NCBI GenBank assembly: GCA_018894105.1
Contig: CM032127.1
Span: 30,868,369-30,932,368 of the forward strand
Origin: Jacaranda mimosifolia
Taxonomy: Eukaryota; Streptophyta; Magnoliopsida; Lamiales; Bignoniaceae
Length of the DNA stretch: 64,000 nt
Direction of reading: 5' to 3'
This document shows positions 23,520 to 34,904 of this stretch, in pieces (position 1 is the first letter of the stretch; each line of letters starts with the position of its first letter). Position numbers and translations under genes: made by a program. The notes beneath the pieces were generated by a model, which was not told where the DNA came from, did not search any database, and saw only the letters and a program-made list of their open reading frames with translations.

Positions 23520-24905
23520 TTATTCCTGTTGGTTGGTGGATTCTTTAGATTTATTTTTGATATTATCTTTAAGAGTTTCTTTCAAATTCTCAAAAATATC
23601 TTCAACTAAAGGTTCTTCATTCTCATAAGGATTTTGAGATTCTCTAGCAAGACAATTATATTGATTTTCTCCCTTTGAAGAGGTTTCCATTGATGAATTT
23701 GACTTATTATGCATCTCAACATAAAGATTTTTCATTAAATCTTTCTTCATTTCTTCAATATATGATTCTACCATTTCTTCTTTGGAGAATACTTCTTTCT
23801 TCATCTGCATTTTTCTTATAATATGCTGAAAAGGACTAGGAGATTCCTTTTGCTTTGCCTTTATCAGCTCTCGATATTATGTAATTTTTACTTGGATTTG
23901 ATCCAATGTCTCGTGTCCATAATAAACTCCTATCCCTTTTTCTTTCAGAAGCATTTTGTTCAAAAATTTTGTGAAGAAGATTCTTCTCAAGCAAGGGATA
24001 TTTTATTGGGTATGATCAACTTAAGGAGTCCACTTCCAAATCCATGGAATAGAGAATTCAATGAAGAAATACATAGGGGCCATTCCCCCCAATTAATTTA
24101 TTTTGATGTTCTAAATTGATAAGCTTTGACGAACAATTCATCCATTCGTGTAGTAACGTTTAAAAGGTTCTGGAAGAATTTTTATTGATGGACCATAATT
24201 AATCCACCATTCATGAAACCAATTTGGTAGCTCTCGTTTATAAACTTCTGAGCAAACCTTAGTAAAACAAGAATGTTTTCTTTTTGAATTTTCATATAAT
24301 AAGGCTTTATTAAATGCCTCAATATAATCCCAATAATTGAATTTAATTGGAGTATTTAACTCCTAATGAAAATATTCTTTTTCTCTAAGGGTACTAATTC
24401 CCCATTCTTCAGAAGATATAATCTTTTTATTATAATTTTACTAAAATTATAAATAGATCGACTATTAGTTCGATAGAAATTATTTATTTCACAGGATCCT
24501 GTACTTATGAGTATATTCTCATAATGCACTCTTTGTTTATATGATCCTGCAACATATGATGTTGTATCAAGGCACCTTTGCATTAAGGTCCATAGCTCAT
24601 TCTGCTATTGTAAATCTTTGTTTTCAAAAGTAGTATTACTTCTTTGGATAAACTTTTCTCATAATGGGAAAATTCATCATTTTCTTCCTTATTAACAATA
24701 TTAGCATATGAGGTATTACCTTCTTGTTGATCTTTCTATTTCTTGTATTCAAGAAACTCCTTATATAAAGTATTATCTGGGATATTTCCTGATGCAATAT
24801 TGGCAGCTATAAGCTTTTGAGATCCATGTTGTATAATTGTTTTTCCTCCTCTTCCTCCTCTATTAGAGGGGAAGTTTCGACCCCTGCCTCATGGGATCAT
24901 TCCTG
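23520..24905 (-). pseudogene. Caulimovirid ORF2, copy 2
   Basis: The acidic C-terminal tail is open at 23810-23520 and closely matches the copy 1 tail. A middle piece is open at 24583-24356 (YVAGSYKQRVHYENILISTG), also matching copy 1. The Arg/Gly-rich start lies near 24900. Parts in between are broken by stops and shifts. Preservation of the same tail in both copies supports a real viral ORF, but its function is unknown. Confidence 0.6.
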
Positions 24906-26180
24906 CAAATATTCATGAGAGAGAGGCAGGCAAATTATTATCTGAACCGCTTTTTATAATGAATAACAAAATCAAATGGAGTTAAGTGAGCTTGCCATCT
25001 TGTAAACATTTGCTTATAAATATCACGTTTAAAATCTTTATTAAACATATATTTTGCTGATTGGCAATCTGTTTTTATAATAAACCTTTGATTATATAAA
25101 TCATCTTGAAATTTTAAGACACGTTTTATTATTGCTAGAATTTCTTTTGCATTTTCTATTTATTATTCCACTTTCCAGAATAAAATCTAACATGATATTC
25201 TTGTTTAGTATTTGGATGTATTTGTTTTAAAATACCTCCATAACCAACATCAGATGCATTAGTTCCTATAATCTTTTCCCAATTTGGATTAGCAAGCATA
25301 AGACAAGGAAGATTATTAACTTTTTGTTTTTTTTTTTTTTTAATAGCTTCAGTATGCTGTCAGACCACGGTTTAGGAATATTTTTCAATCTATCATATAG
25401 GATTGCAGTATCTTCTGCAAGACTTTTATAATAGCAGAAATGTAATTGAGACTTCCTAGAAATCTTTGCAATTAGATCTTATCTATAATTTTTTCAAGGA
25501 ATTTAGAAGCAAATTCTATACTTGTATTTATAGGAATAATTTTTTCTTTTTCTATATTATGACCAAAAAATATTCATTTTTGGCCTAGATATAACTAAAC
25601 CATTTTGAATAATAATTTTCTTGAAAATATCAAGATGTTTAAAATGTATTTCTTTAGTTTTAGAAAAAATTAAAATATCATCAATATAGACTATTATAAA
25701 TTCACTATATGGAATGAATATATCATTCATAATTTTTTGAAATTCTAAACGGGCATTTTTCAAACCAAATGACATAACATTCCATTCAAATTGTCCTATT
25801 GGAACATTAAAAGTTTTATACCTGTCTTCTTCAGCAATTTGAATTAGCCAGTATTCTGATTTCAAATCAAATTTTGAAAATATAATAGCTTCATAGAGTC
25901 TGTCAAGTAAATCTTTTTTATTAGGAATAGGATATCTAAACCGCTTTAAAACTTTATTAAGAGGATTATAATTAATAACAAGGCGAGGTATTCCTCTTTC
26001 TTGTTCAGAATGTTTATTAACATAAAAAGCAGTACAAGACCAAGGAGAATTAGAAGGTTTTACTAAGCCTTTTTGTAAAAGAGAAGCAATTTCTTTTTTA
26101 CATAATTCTAAATATTTAGAATTCATTTGACATGGTCTAGCTTTAGTAGGAATTTTCTTTTCACCAAAATCCTCTTCGTA
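24890..26180 (-). pseudogene. Caulimovirid RT and RNase H, copy 2
   Basis: The RT core is open at 26126-25557 (189 codons) and includes SPWSCTAFYVNKHSEQERG, KFDLKSEYW, the FGLKNA block and the intact YIDDILIF catalytic box. The connection and RNase H (25560-24890) are read with shifts, one near a poly-T run at 25327-25342. The palm Gln/Gly after LKS is changed relative to the usual LKSGYWQI, so the enzyme is unlikely to have been active at integration of these changes. Confidence 0.85.
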
Positions 26181-26880
26181 TGGAAGATTAACAATATGTT
26201 TCTTCCTATTCCAAAAAGCATTTGGATGATCATTACAAATTTCTAAAGAAATTTTATTAATTATTAATTTAATTTTATCCTGTAATTTAGGATTTTGAAG
26301 ATTTTCTTCAATAGTTAAAATATTTATTTCTTCTTTAATAAAATTTATTTAATCATTTTTTGCTATTAGTAAATCATGGATTTGATGAAGAACTCTAGTA
26401 AAAGGTTCAGCTATAAACTGAAAGTTTATTTCTTTTTCTTCAAAAGTTCCTATAAAACCATTTTCATTAATATATTTGATAGGAAATGTTTTTTTTTAAA
26501 ATGGAGTACCAAGTATAACTTGATTTGTAATATTTTTTACAAGTAAAAAGCTTGTAGGAATACAAGTATTATTTTTGCAAATATAAGCTTTTGGTAATTT
26601 ATATTGAATATCTAGTTTTTGACCATTAGCATAACTAAGAGAATGGGTAGATTTATGAAAATACCTGGTAGGAATAATTCCTTCCTGAATGCAATTTAAA
26701 TCTGCTTCATTGTCCACTAAACCAGTTAATTCTTTTTGAAATCTATTATCAATAAGTAAATTGATTTCTATAAACCACTTTTGAGATATAATCATTTCAA
26801 GAGTGAAAAAAGTTATCATCATTAGGAAATCTTATTATTTCGTCAAAACTTTTATCATGAAAAGTCATAATTTTATTATT
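26181..26880 (-). pseudogene. Caulimovirid protease region, copy 2
   Basis: Open frame 26822-26496 (108 codons) carries the catalytic loop read as GLVDNEADLNCI, i.e. D-N-E in place of D-T/S-G; copy 1 has D-N-G. The rest (YKLPKAYICKNN, ILGTPF) closely matches copy 1. The part from 26490 to 26181 toward the RT is broken by stops. Confidence 0.75.
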
Positions 26881-27480
26881 ATTTTCTAAAATAGAAATTC
26901 TTTCATCTAGAAATTTTTTTCTTGTTTAAGATTATGAATCTCATTTTTTAAATTATTAATTTCTATAGTCAAATCTTGAATTGTAGTAGGAGTTTTAATT
27001 TTTTGTCTTTATTTTAAAAGTCTTTGAACCTCAGCCATAGTATAAGGTTCAAGAGAAGTATAAGTTTGTTGATTTTTATCATAATTATTAGAAGTACTAC
27101 TAGGAGTATTTTCAATTTGATCTATAATTTTAGATCTAATTTATGGATCTTTTATAAATTTTAAAAGTTCTATTATATTTTCACTATTTAAAACATTAAT
27201 ATTTAAATCATTGAATTGAGCAAGAATTTTATTCAATTCTTCGTTATCACTATCTGTTTAGAACAGGGATTTCCTTGTTGACAAGAATCACAACATTCTT
27301 CTTCAGAAATATAATTCTCACTTTCTAATGTCTTTAATTCGTTAGATGCTGAAATTTTTTGGAATTATTTTATAAACTATCATCATTAGAAATATTTTCT
27401 GATTCTGAATTTAAGAGTAATTTAGAAAGAGTTTCTTTTAACTCATCATCAATATTAAGATTATTAATTTTTTTTCTTCA
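26881..27480 (-). pseudogene. Acidic linker of the caulimovirid polyprotein, copy 2
   Basis: Mirror of 17690-18227 without the MITE; the Cys cluster and the NNLKNEIHNLK coiled part are recognisable on the minus strand. It contains stops near 27010, 27140 and 27260. The plus-strand frame 27359-27679 is a shadow of the basic region. Confidence 0.55.
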
Positions 27481-28772
27481 TTTTACATTTATCAGCATAA
27501 TGACCTATTTTATCACATTTAAAACAGACTCCATTTTTCTTTTCTATTCTTTCTTTCTTTCTTTTTTCTCTTTTTTCTCTTCTCTTTTGTTTTCTTCTAT
27601 TAGAAGATTTTCTATATATTTATCTTCTTTTTTCTGCCTATTAGGCTTACTAGTGGATGGTTATTCCACACCAAATTGACCACAAAATTGACATAATTGT
27701 CTTTTTTCTATAATATTATGATGCTTAATTTGTTGATTTAATTTAATTTTGTTACACAAGGATAAACCTTCTTGTATACATATACCTATAAGTTTTCTAT
27801 AAGTATAACTATCATATTCAATATAAGTACCTCCTTTTCTAAGATTTTTTCTTACTCTTTCAGCAAATAAAGAAGGTAACCCATCTATAAATTTAGACTT
27901 CCAGTAAGGACCATTAGACTCAAGGAGTTCTGTGACTCTTGATAAAAATGTATCTTTATACCACATAAATGATGTGAGAGTAGGACATTTTAAACCATTA
28001 AGCAAAGTTCTGGTATTTTCACTATTATTATACCATCTTTCAGTAAAATATTCTATAACATTAACAACAAGAGTATAAACAACATTTTCAACATTATGTC
28101 CTAATTCATTTTTAATTGTATTTAAAATTTCAGATCTATTAGAAGCAATAAGATAATTATCCCACCAGCATTTTAATTGGCCAGTAAATCCTACAAGAAT
28201 CACATTAGCAACAGCTTTATCACTATTACCATTATTTTTTGAAATTGTGTTATACATAAGCATTCTATGAACAAGATTATAAATTTGTCTTTCAGTATAA
28301 CCATCAAGATTCCATTCATAAATATTTTTTCCCACTATAACTGTTATTTATAATAAATTCTTGTTTTTCATGAAGGACATCTTGAGGAGTAGATCTAGGA
28401 TAATAATACATCCCCATAGTAGGTTTATCAGCATACTTTTCAATTTTATTAATTTCGTCTTGAACATATCTTTTACAATTATCAGTATTACTTATGCCTT
28501 CTTCAAATTCTTTTAAAGAGTATTGATTTTCATTCATTTGAATTTATTATCAAGTAATTTTTCTAATTCATTAATAGATTTTAATCTTAAGTTATGAATT
28601 TCAAGAGGGAGTTGTATACTTGGGGCTGCTACGACTTCTTGAGGTTGACCTTGATTAAATCTAGCAGTACTTATTAAATTTTTTACTAGATTTACTAAAG
28701 AATATAATCCTTCAACTCTATTATGAAGAAATGAAATTTGTTCTCCTAATACATTAAGATACATATTAGCAT
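27480..28772 (-). pseudogene. Caulimovirid coat-protein-like region, copy 2
   Basis: Open frames 28764-28534, 28537-28316 and 28335-27661 (224 codons) cover the coiled N-terminus and capsid-like core, with only small frame breaks between them. This is the best preserved coat region of the two copies. The basic tail and CCHC knuckle lie at about 27480-27600; the knuckle's first Cys pair begins with VCFKCDK-like residues. Homology with copy 1 stops at 28772. Confidence 0.75.
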
Positions 28773-29166
28773 CATCAAAGATAATTATAAATTAGGATAA
28801 TTATAATTAAGATATAATTATAATTTCATAAATAATTAATTTTTATTAATAAATATTTTCTTCCAAATAATACATCATTTGCTAATGTTAAATTCACAAA
28901 AATATAAATTTTAAAATAAAGTACCGATTGAATTAATTACACATTATTTTATTACAACAATATATCAACTATTATATATATACACACACACATCATCCAA
29001 CTGTAAATATACATACGTATATAATATATTACACAAAAAAATTACTTTCACTCTGCAAACCAAATAAAAAAGTAATTGATTTGACATCAACAGTATAATT
29101 TGTCTCCCCCAAAACATAAAGAAACTAACAACTAATTTTCAAATTATTTTTCATATTTTTTCAAAA
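28773..29166. other. AT-rich flank with a diverged relative of the 18228 MITE
   Basis: 28773-28860 is almost pure A/T. From about 28900 the order of phrases (acacatta..., tatatatacacac, atgacatc/ttgacatc, tgtctcccccaaaacata) follows the inside of the MITE at 18228-18666 (tgtccccccaaaacaca). The MULE is inserted within it at 29175/29176. Similarity after the MULE, at about 41665-41735 (ccaaaatccattc), would be the rest of the same MITE. Confidence 0.4.
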
Positions 29167-29175
29167 TAAAAAGAA
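29167..29175. repeat. Target-site duplication of the MULE, left
   Basis: taaaaagaa immediately precedes the left terminal repeat. The identical 9 bases follow the right terminal repeat at 41632-41640. Nine bases is the standard duplication length of Mutator-type elements. Confidence 0.9.
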
Positions 29176-29315
29176 GGGGAACTTATTAAAAAGTACCAAA
29201 ACAACTTTCAAAATTTGTGTTCAGTCCCCAATTAAAAACTTATAGTGCAAACTCCCTAGTTTTAATAAAAGTTTAGAGATTACTCCCTAGCCACTTGATT
29301 TGACACAAATGCCCT
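29176..29315 (+). repeat. Left terminal inverted repeat of the MULE
   Basis: It starts ggggaacttattaaaaag and includes ttcagtccccaattaaaaa, aaactccctagtttt and gagattactccct. The right end, reversed, has the same order: atcagtccctatttgaa, aaactccccatttt, gaattactcccca. Identity is moderate with small indels, so the TIR is degenerate. The second copy at 62754 resembles this left end much more closely. Confidence 0.85.
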
Positions 29316-29561
29316 TAAGTATCATATTTTTCCTTGTTTTTTCAAGCAAACAGTAAACCCTACAAACGCTCGTTACCAGAAACAGAAAGAACAGAAAAAA
29401 TTGCAACAAGCGGGAAACGAGAACAACGTTAGAGCCAAACGCCACTAACCCGACAACTGCATTGTCTTCTTCTCTTTTTATTTTCATCATTTCGGATTCC
29501 ATCTTCTTCTCAGTTCCTTCTCAGTTGCTTCTGTGTTTCCTTTTTTTTTTTTTCCCCGACA

Positions 29562-32500
29562 ATGTCAACCAGCAGCGAAGCAAGTGCGCTCAATCAAGTG
29601 TTGGGGAGTTGTCGCTACAAAGACCAGCTCCATATAATGTCAATTAAGGACAGTACGACTGTAATGGATATCTACATTAATCTAGCAAGAAAATTGAGTG
29701 AAATCAATTCCAAGCACTTCAGCTTGCGATATATAGCTCCACATCAAAGATTGTACGTGAGTTTAACTGATGACGATGACGTCATGAATATGGTCTTACT
29801 GCATTTGACATTGAAGATGAACATTGCGGACATCTTGGTAAACCGAAAGGATGAATCAAGCAGCAGAGAAAAGAAGAGCAGTGATGTTTTAAGGTAATAC
29901 TTCTACAGAATCTCAACTTTACTACAATTAGTAAAGTGCTGTACATGAAGTGTTCTAAAATTGCTCTCTGTTTATTTGAAAATCTTTCTGTACTTGGAGC
30001 GTTCCACATTATACTTCATTGCAGTTAACATTGTACTTACAGAAACATATACTCTCTTCATGGAAGTTCTATACTTCCATTGTTTCTAACTTGTACGTCG
30101 CTTTATATAAACTTGTACTTCAAGTATCTAAATCTATAATTCGGCTTTCATGTTTTCTACTAATAAGATATCCAAATTGTACTGCCATTGCTTAGGTTTT
30201 ATACTTCAAGTGTTCAGAAATTGTTCTCAACTTTGTAAAAAGTGTACTCCTATTTTCTAAAATCATACAACATTTTATATAAATCTGTACTCTTTTCACA
30301 TAAGTTCTACACTTCTGGTGTTCCCAATTTGTACTTCATTATATTAAAACAGGTAAATCATTCATTGAAGTTCTATACTTCAATCGTCTGAATCTGTACT
30401 TCACTTTACTTGAACTTGTACTTTAATTATCTGAACCTATTATTTAATTTTGAAGCGTGTAATAACGTACTATCTAAAATTTATACTGCGAAAGCTGAGC
30501 ATCTATACTTCAGTTGCTCCAAAACTGTACCTCACATTGTCCAAAATTATACTTCGAATATCTAAACTTATATTTCAGTTGTTAAATAATTTCACTTAAA
30601 TCTTTATATTATTTTTATTGGGCTTATACACTTCAGGTGTTCCGAAATTGTTCCTCACTTTGTCTAATATTGTACTTCCTTTTTCATCGAATCATACCTC
30701 ATTTTATATTCATTTAATCTATATTTGTGCTGCATTCATTGAAGTTCTATACTTCAATTTCCTGAATTGGTACTTCATTTTGTGTGAAATTGTACTTTAA
30801 TATTGCGCTTACACACTTCAGGTGTTCCGAAATTGTTCCTCACTTTGTCTAATATTGTACTTCCTTTTTTCATCAAATCACACCTCATTTTATATTCATA
30901 TAATCTATATTTGTGCTGCATTCATTGAAGCTCTATACTTCAATTGCCTGAATTGGTACTTTATTTTATGTGAAATTGTACTTTAATTATTCGATTCAAT
31001 TATTTAATTCTGAAGCGTGAACTGTTGTGTTATCCAAAATCTATACTGCGAGAGCCGAATTTTTATACTTCAGCTTTTTCGCAACTGTACTTAACCTTAT
31101 GAAAAATATACTTCCAATTTCTGAACTTATATTTCAGTTCGAACATAAATCCGCTTAATTCTTATACTCTTTTCGTTGCGCTTATACACTTCAGGTGTTC
31201 CGAAATTGTACTTCATTTCTTTTATTTCTGTTCCTTTATTTTGCAAATCAATTTGCGTATATCTGTACTCTTTTTGTCAATGTTGTGTGCTTCATGTGTT
31301 CACAAATTGTACGTCACGTTTTTTTTAACTTGTACTTCAATTTTCTGAATCTGTAATTTAATTTTCAGTGTTCTACTAATGAATTGTACTTTATTGTGCC
31401 TAAAATTATACTTCATTTGCCATCCTCAAGGGATGTAGTGGAGGAGGAAATTGGTTCGACCAGTGCATCGCACAACGAATTGGCTTTAATTAGCAACTCA
31501 ATTGATGCATGGAGGAATTGCATATATGGGGAGGGTCAAACATTCAATGATGCTCACGAGTTCAGAATTATGCTTAAGAATTATGCAGTGTCTACTTTGC
31601 GGTCATTTAAATACAAGAAAAATGACAGCAAAAAAATCATAGCCGTTTGCAGTGATGAAAATTGCAAATGGAGAATCTATGCATCAAGGCATGAAGCTGA
31701 TAAATTATTTGGCATTCGAAAATGTAATCTAGAGCACACATGTGGTGAGGCTAATCTTCGGACAAGGGGACATCCTAAAGCCGATTCCGCTTGGGTTGCT
31801 AATATAGTGAAGAATAAATTGAGATCAGAGCTATGTTATCGGCCCTGCACCATATTGAAAGATATCCACAGAGAATATGGTGTGGAACTTAGGTACCATA
31901 AAGCATGGATGGGTAAGGAATTAGCTATGCATGACATCCATGGAGCTGAGAAGAGATCTTATGAAAAGTTGAGGTGGTACTGTGATGCTGTGAATAGAAC
32001 AAACCCTGGAAGTATTGCAGACTGTGAGATTGACCCAATCAGTCGAAAATTTCGTTGGCTATTTATTTGTTTTAGTGCCTGCCTTCTTGGTTTTCTTAGG
32101 GGATGCAGGACATTGATATTCTTGGACGGCACCCATATTAAAAATAAATTCAAATGAGTCTTACTCAGCGCAGTCAGTAAGGACGCCAATGATGACTTAT
32201 TCACGTTAGCATATGCAGTTGTTGACTCTGAAAATGATATGAATTGGGAGTGGTTCTGCTTAAAGCTGAGAAGTGTCTTAGATTCTGAATATTTGCCTGG
32301 CTTATCAAGGTTTACTTTCTTCTCCGATCGACATCCTGGTCTTCTTAAGGCCCTCCCCATGATATTTCCCGGTAGCCATCATGCATATTACTTGAGACAC
32401 TTAGTGGATAACTTCAAGAAACAAGTGTGCTCTATCTCTGTTTGTGAGATAATTATGTGAAATAAGCTCTACTTCATAACATTAAGCCCATTATTGTTCT

Positions 32501-33344
32501 ATTATTTTGAATTCAGGTATTAAGGAAGTACCCTCTACATAACAAGAAACATTGGTGTTCTGTTTTTATGAAAGCTGCATATGCGCCTACAAGGCAGGAG
32601 TATACCCGACATATAGACAGCATCTTGGAGTCAATGCCGCTTGCCAGAGACTTTATTATGCAGTCTGACCCAACCTGCTGGGCAAACTCCTTATTCAGTG
32701 GAGATCGATGGGGGGTAATAAACAATAATCAAGCAGAATGTTGGAATAATTGGGTTAAACCAGCCCGATTTATGCCAGTTGCAGCCATGGTTGATCACAT
32801 ACGCATGCAAATAATGGTTATGATGCATGGTAGGAGAGAAGAATCTCATAAGATGGTTGGTCAATTATGTCCCAAGCAAGAGAAAAAGTTGGCAATCAAT
32901 CATATGCGCTCTCGCAACTTAAAAGTTGTCATGTCTAGCGGTTGGAGCTTTGAGGTGATTGAGCAAGACAAATCGTATGCTATAGATTTACATAACAGAG
33001 TTTGTTCTTGCGGAGCATGGCAGATTGATAAGATACCATGCATACATGCTTGTGCTTCTATCGAGTCAAAGTCACTTTCACCGTATGACTTCACAGATCA
33101 ATACTACCGAGTTGAGATGTATCAACAAGCATACCAAGTAGTTATAAATCCTATTCCTACGTTTGATATGCATATGTTCCATGTAGATGATGACGACGTC
33201 ATTCATGCACCTGATTGTCGATCTCAGCCTGGGCGGAGAAGGACACAGAGGATTCCATCACAGATTGAGAAGCGTGCCATTAAGTGTAAGAGGTGTGGTA
33301 GAACAGGGCATAATCGTCGAACTTGCAAAGAATCAGTAAAGTAG
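29562..33344 (+). pseudogene. MuDR-type MULE transposase, 3 exons, one nonsense codon
   Basis: Exons 29562-29893, 31431-32424 and 32517-33344 join in frame (717 codons); introns are GTAATA...TCAAG and GTGTGC...TTCAG. Residues 1-110 look like a PB1-type fold ending LTDDDDVMNMV. The MuDR DNA-binding domain follows (F149, C184, C189, H213, C215), then the DDE catalytic residues D343 (LDGTH), D410 (FSDRHPG) and E516 (NQAECWN), a SWIM zinc finger (C605, C607, C617, H619) and a C-terminal CCHC knuckle (C699, C702, H707, C712). The only break is TGA at 32155-32157 (codon 353), where the family has Gly just after the first catalytic Asp motif. It would cut, bind and move the element. The stop codon lies inside the first unit of the 124-bp array. 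Confidence 0.9.
29894..31430 (+). repeat. Transposase intron 1 filled with degenerate TATACTTC / TGTACTTC repeats
   Basis: The 1,537-bp intron consists almost wholly of a degenerate alternation: a 'tttatacttcaattgttc' phrase, then 'aaattgtacttcatttt', roughly every 20-40 bp. Two longer near-identical blocks recur at about 30625-30800 and 30805-30980 (cacttcaggtgttccgaaattgttcctcactt). The same wording opens the equivalent intron of the second copy after 63490. It has no coding potential. Confidence 0.85.
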
Positions 33345-34530
33345 CCAACATTTGTACCTCAAAACTGGATAATTGTACCTGATTTGGTCCCATTTGCACC
33401 TCGCTTGGGCAATGAAGCGGGTGATTTATCGTGAACATAGCAGCCTAGCATGTTGTTTAGTAAAGTAGCCAACATTTGTACCTCAAAACTGGATAATTGT
33501 ACCTGATTTGGCCCCATTTGCACCTCGCTTGGGCAATGAAGCAAGTGATTTATCGTGAACATAGCAGCCTAGCATGTTGTTTAGTAAAGTAGCCAACATT
33601 TGTACCTCAAAACTGGATAATTGTACCTGATTTGGCCCCATTTGCACCTCGCTTGGGCAATGAAGCGGGTGATTTATCGTGAACATAGCAGCCTAGCATG
33701 TTGTTTAGTAAAGTAGCCAACATTTGTACCTCAAAACTGGATAATTGTACCTGATTTGGCCCCATTTGCACCTCGCTTGGGCAATAAAGCGGGTGATTTA
33801 TCGTGAACATAGCAGCCTAGCAAGTTGTTTAGTAAAGTAGCCAACATTTGTACCTCAAAACTGGATAATTGTACCTGATTTGGCCCTATTTGCACCTCGC
33901 TTGGGCAATGAAGCGGGTGATTTATCGTGAACATAGCAGCCTAGCATGTTGTTTAGTAAAGTAGCCAACATTTGTACCTCAAAACTGGATAATTGTACCT
34001 GATTTGGCCCCATTTGCACCTCGCTTGGGCAATGAAGCGGGTGATTTATCGTGAACATAGCAGCCTAGCATGTTGTTTAGTAAAGTAGCCAACATTTTTA
34101 CCTCAAAACTGGATAATTGTACCTGATTTGGCCCCATTTGCACCTCGCTTGGGCAATGAAGCGGGTGATTTATCGTGAACATAGCAGCCTAGCATGTTGT
34201 TTAGTAAAGTAGCCAACATTTGTACCTCAAAACTGGATAATTGTACCTGATTTGGCCCCATTTGCACCTCGCTTGGGCAATGAAGCGGGTGATTTATCGT
34301 GAACATAGCAGCCTAGCATGTTGTTTAGTAAAATAGCCAACATTTGTACCTCAAAACTGGATAATTGTACCTGATTTGGCCCCATTTGCACCTCGCTTGG
34401 GCAATGAAGCGGGTGATTTATCGTGAACATAGCAGCCTAGCATGTTGTTTAGTAAAGTAGCCAACATTTGTACCTCAAAACTGGATAATTGTACCTGATT
34501 TGGCCCCATTTGCACCTCTCTTGGGCAACT
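33336..34530 (+). repeat. 124-bp tandem array, about 9.6 units
   Basis: Units start agtaaagtagccaacattt at 33336 and recur every 124 bp to 34530, differing at only a few bases. Each unit holds two 'ttgtacct' words, one 'tttgcacctc' and cgggtgatttatcgtgaaca. The first unit overlaps the transposase stop codon (tag at 33342-33344), so the array grew out of the gene's 3' end. Overlapping 67-codon minus-strand frames repeat with each unit but are a by-product, since 124 is not a multiple of three. Confidence 0.97.
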
Positions 34531-34900
34531 TTGTACTTAATATCTTCAAAATTTTACTAATATTCTTGGGCAATGAAATTTGTTCAAAGATTTGATTTTG
34601 AATTCTTGGTAGTTAATCACCAAAATATTTTATAATATGAATAAAATAATATTAAGAATTTTCAGTTGTTATTCAGTAGTGTTCAACGGATGAATGTTAT
34701 CAATCGCGGTAATGAAAGAATACCTATGCTTTCATGGATGTAAACAAATGAGAATTTGTCGAACATATCCACCTTATGAAACATAGCAAATCCGTACAAC
34801 ACCAAATCCGATGCTCTCAAATTATTGTACTTGCCCATCATTACAATTAGTGGAGAATAATTATTCATTTACAATAAGTGTACTTGAACAAAACAAATTT
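34531..34900. other. Unique spacer between the two tandem arrays
   Basis: AT-rich sequence with scattered tgtactt words. No gene or repeat beyond that was seen. Confidence 0.5.
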
Positions 34901-34904
34901 TATA

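Larger units (their letters stand above)
22934..28772 (-). mobile_element. Endogenous caulimovirid, copy 2 (inverted)
   Basis: It mirrors 16370-22692 of copy 1 over its full length: promoter block, ORF2, RNase H, RT, protease, linker, knuckle and coat-like region in reverse order on the minus strand. It lacks the MITE and the N-terminal segment. Damage differs between copies: the RT palm with YIDDIL and the coat core are open here but broken in copy 1. The arms are similar but clearly diverged. The left end of the virus at 28772 abuts AT-rich non-viral DNA. Confidence 0.85.

Noticed and set aside
33359..34430. Series of eight overlapping 67-codon minus-strand ORFs
   Set aside because: They are the same 124-bp repeat read again and again; each ORF covers more than one unit and ends by frame slip, and the sequence is a tandem array beyond the transposase stop.
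33336..34530. CRISPR-like array
   Set aside because: Units are uniform head-to-tail copies without unique spacers, in a plant transposon.
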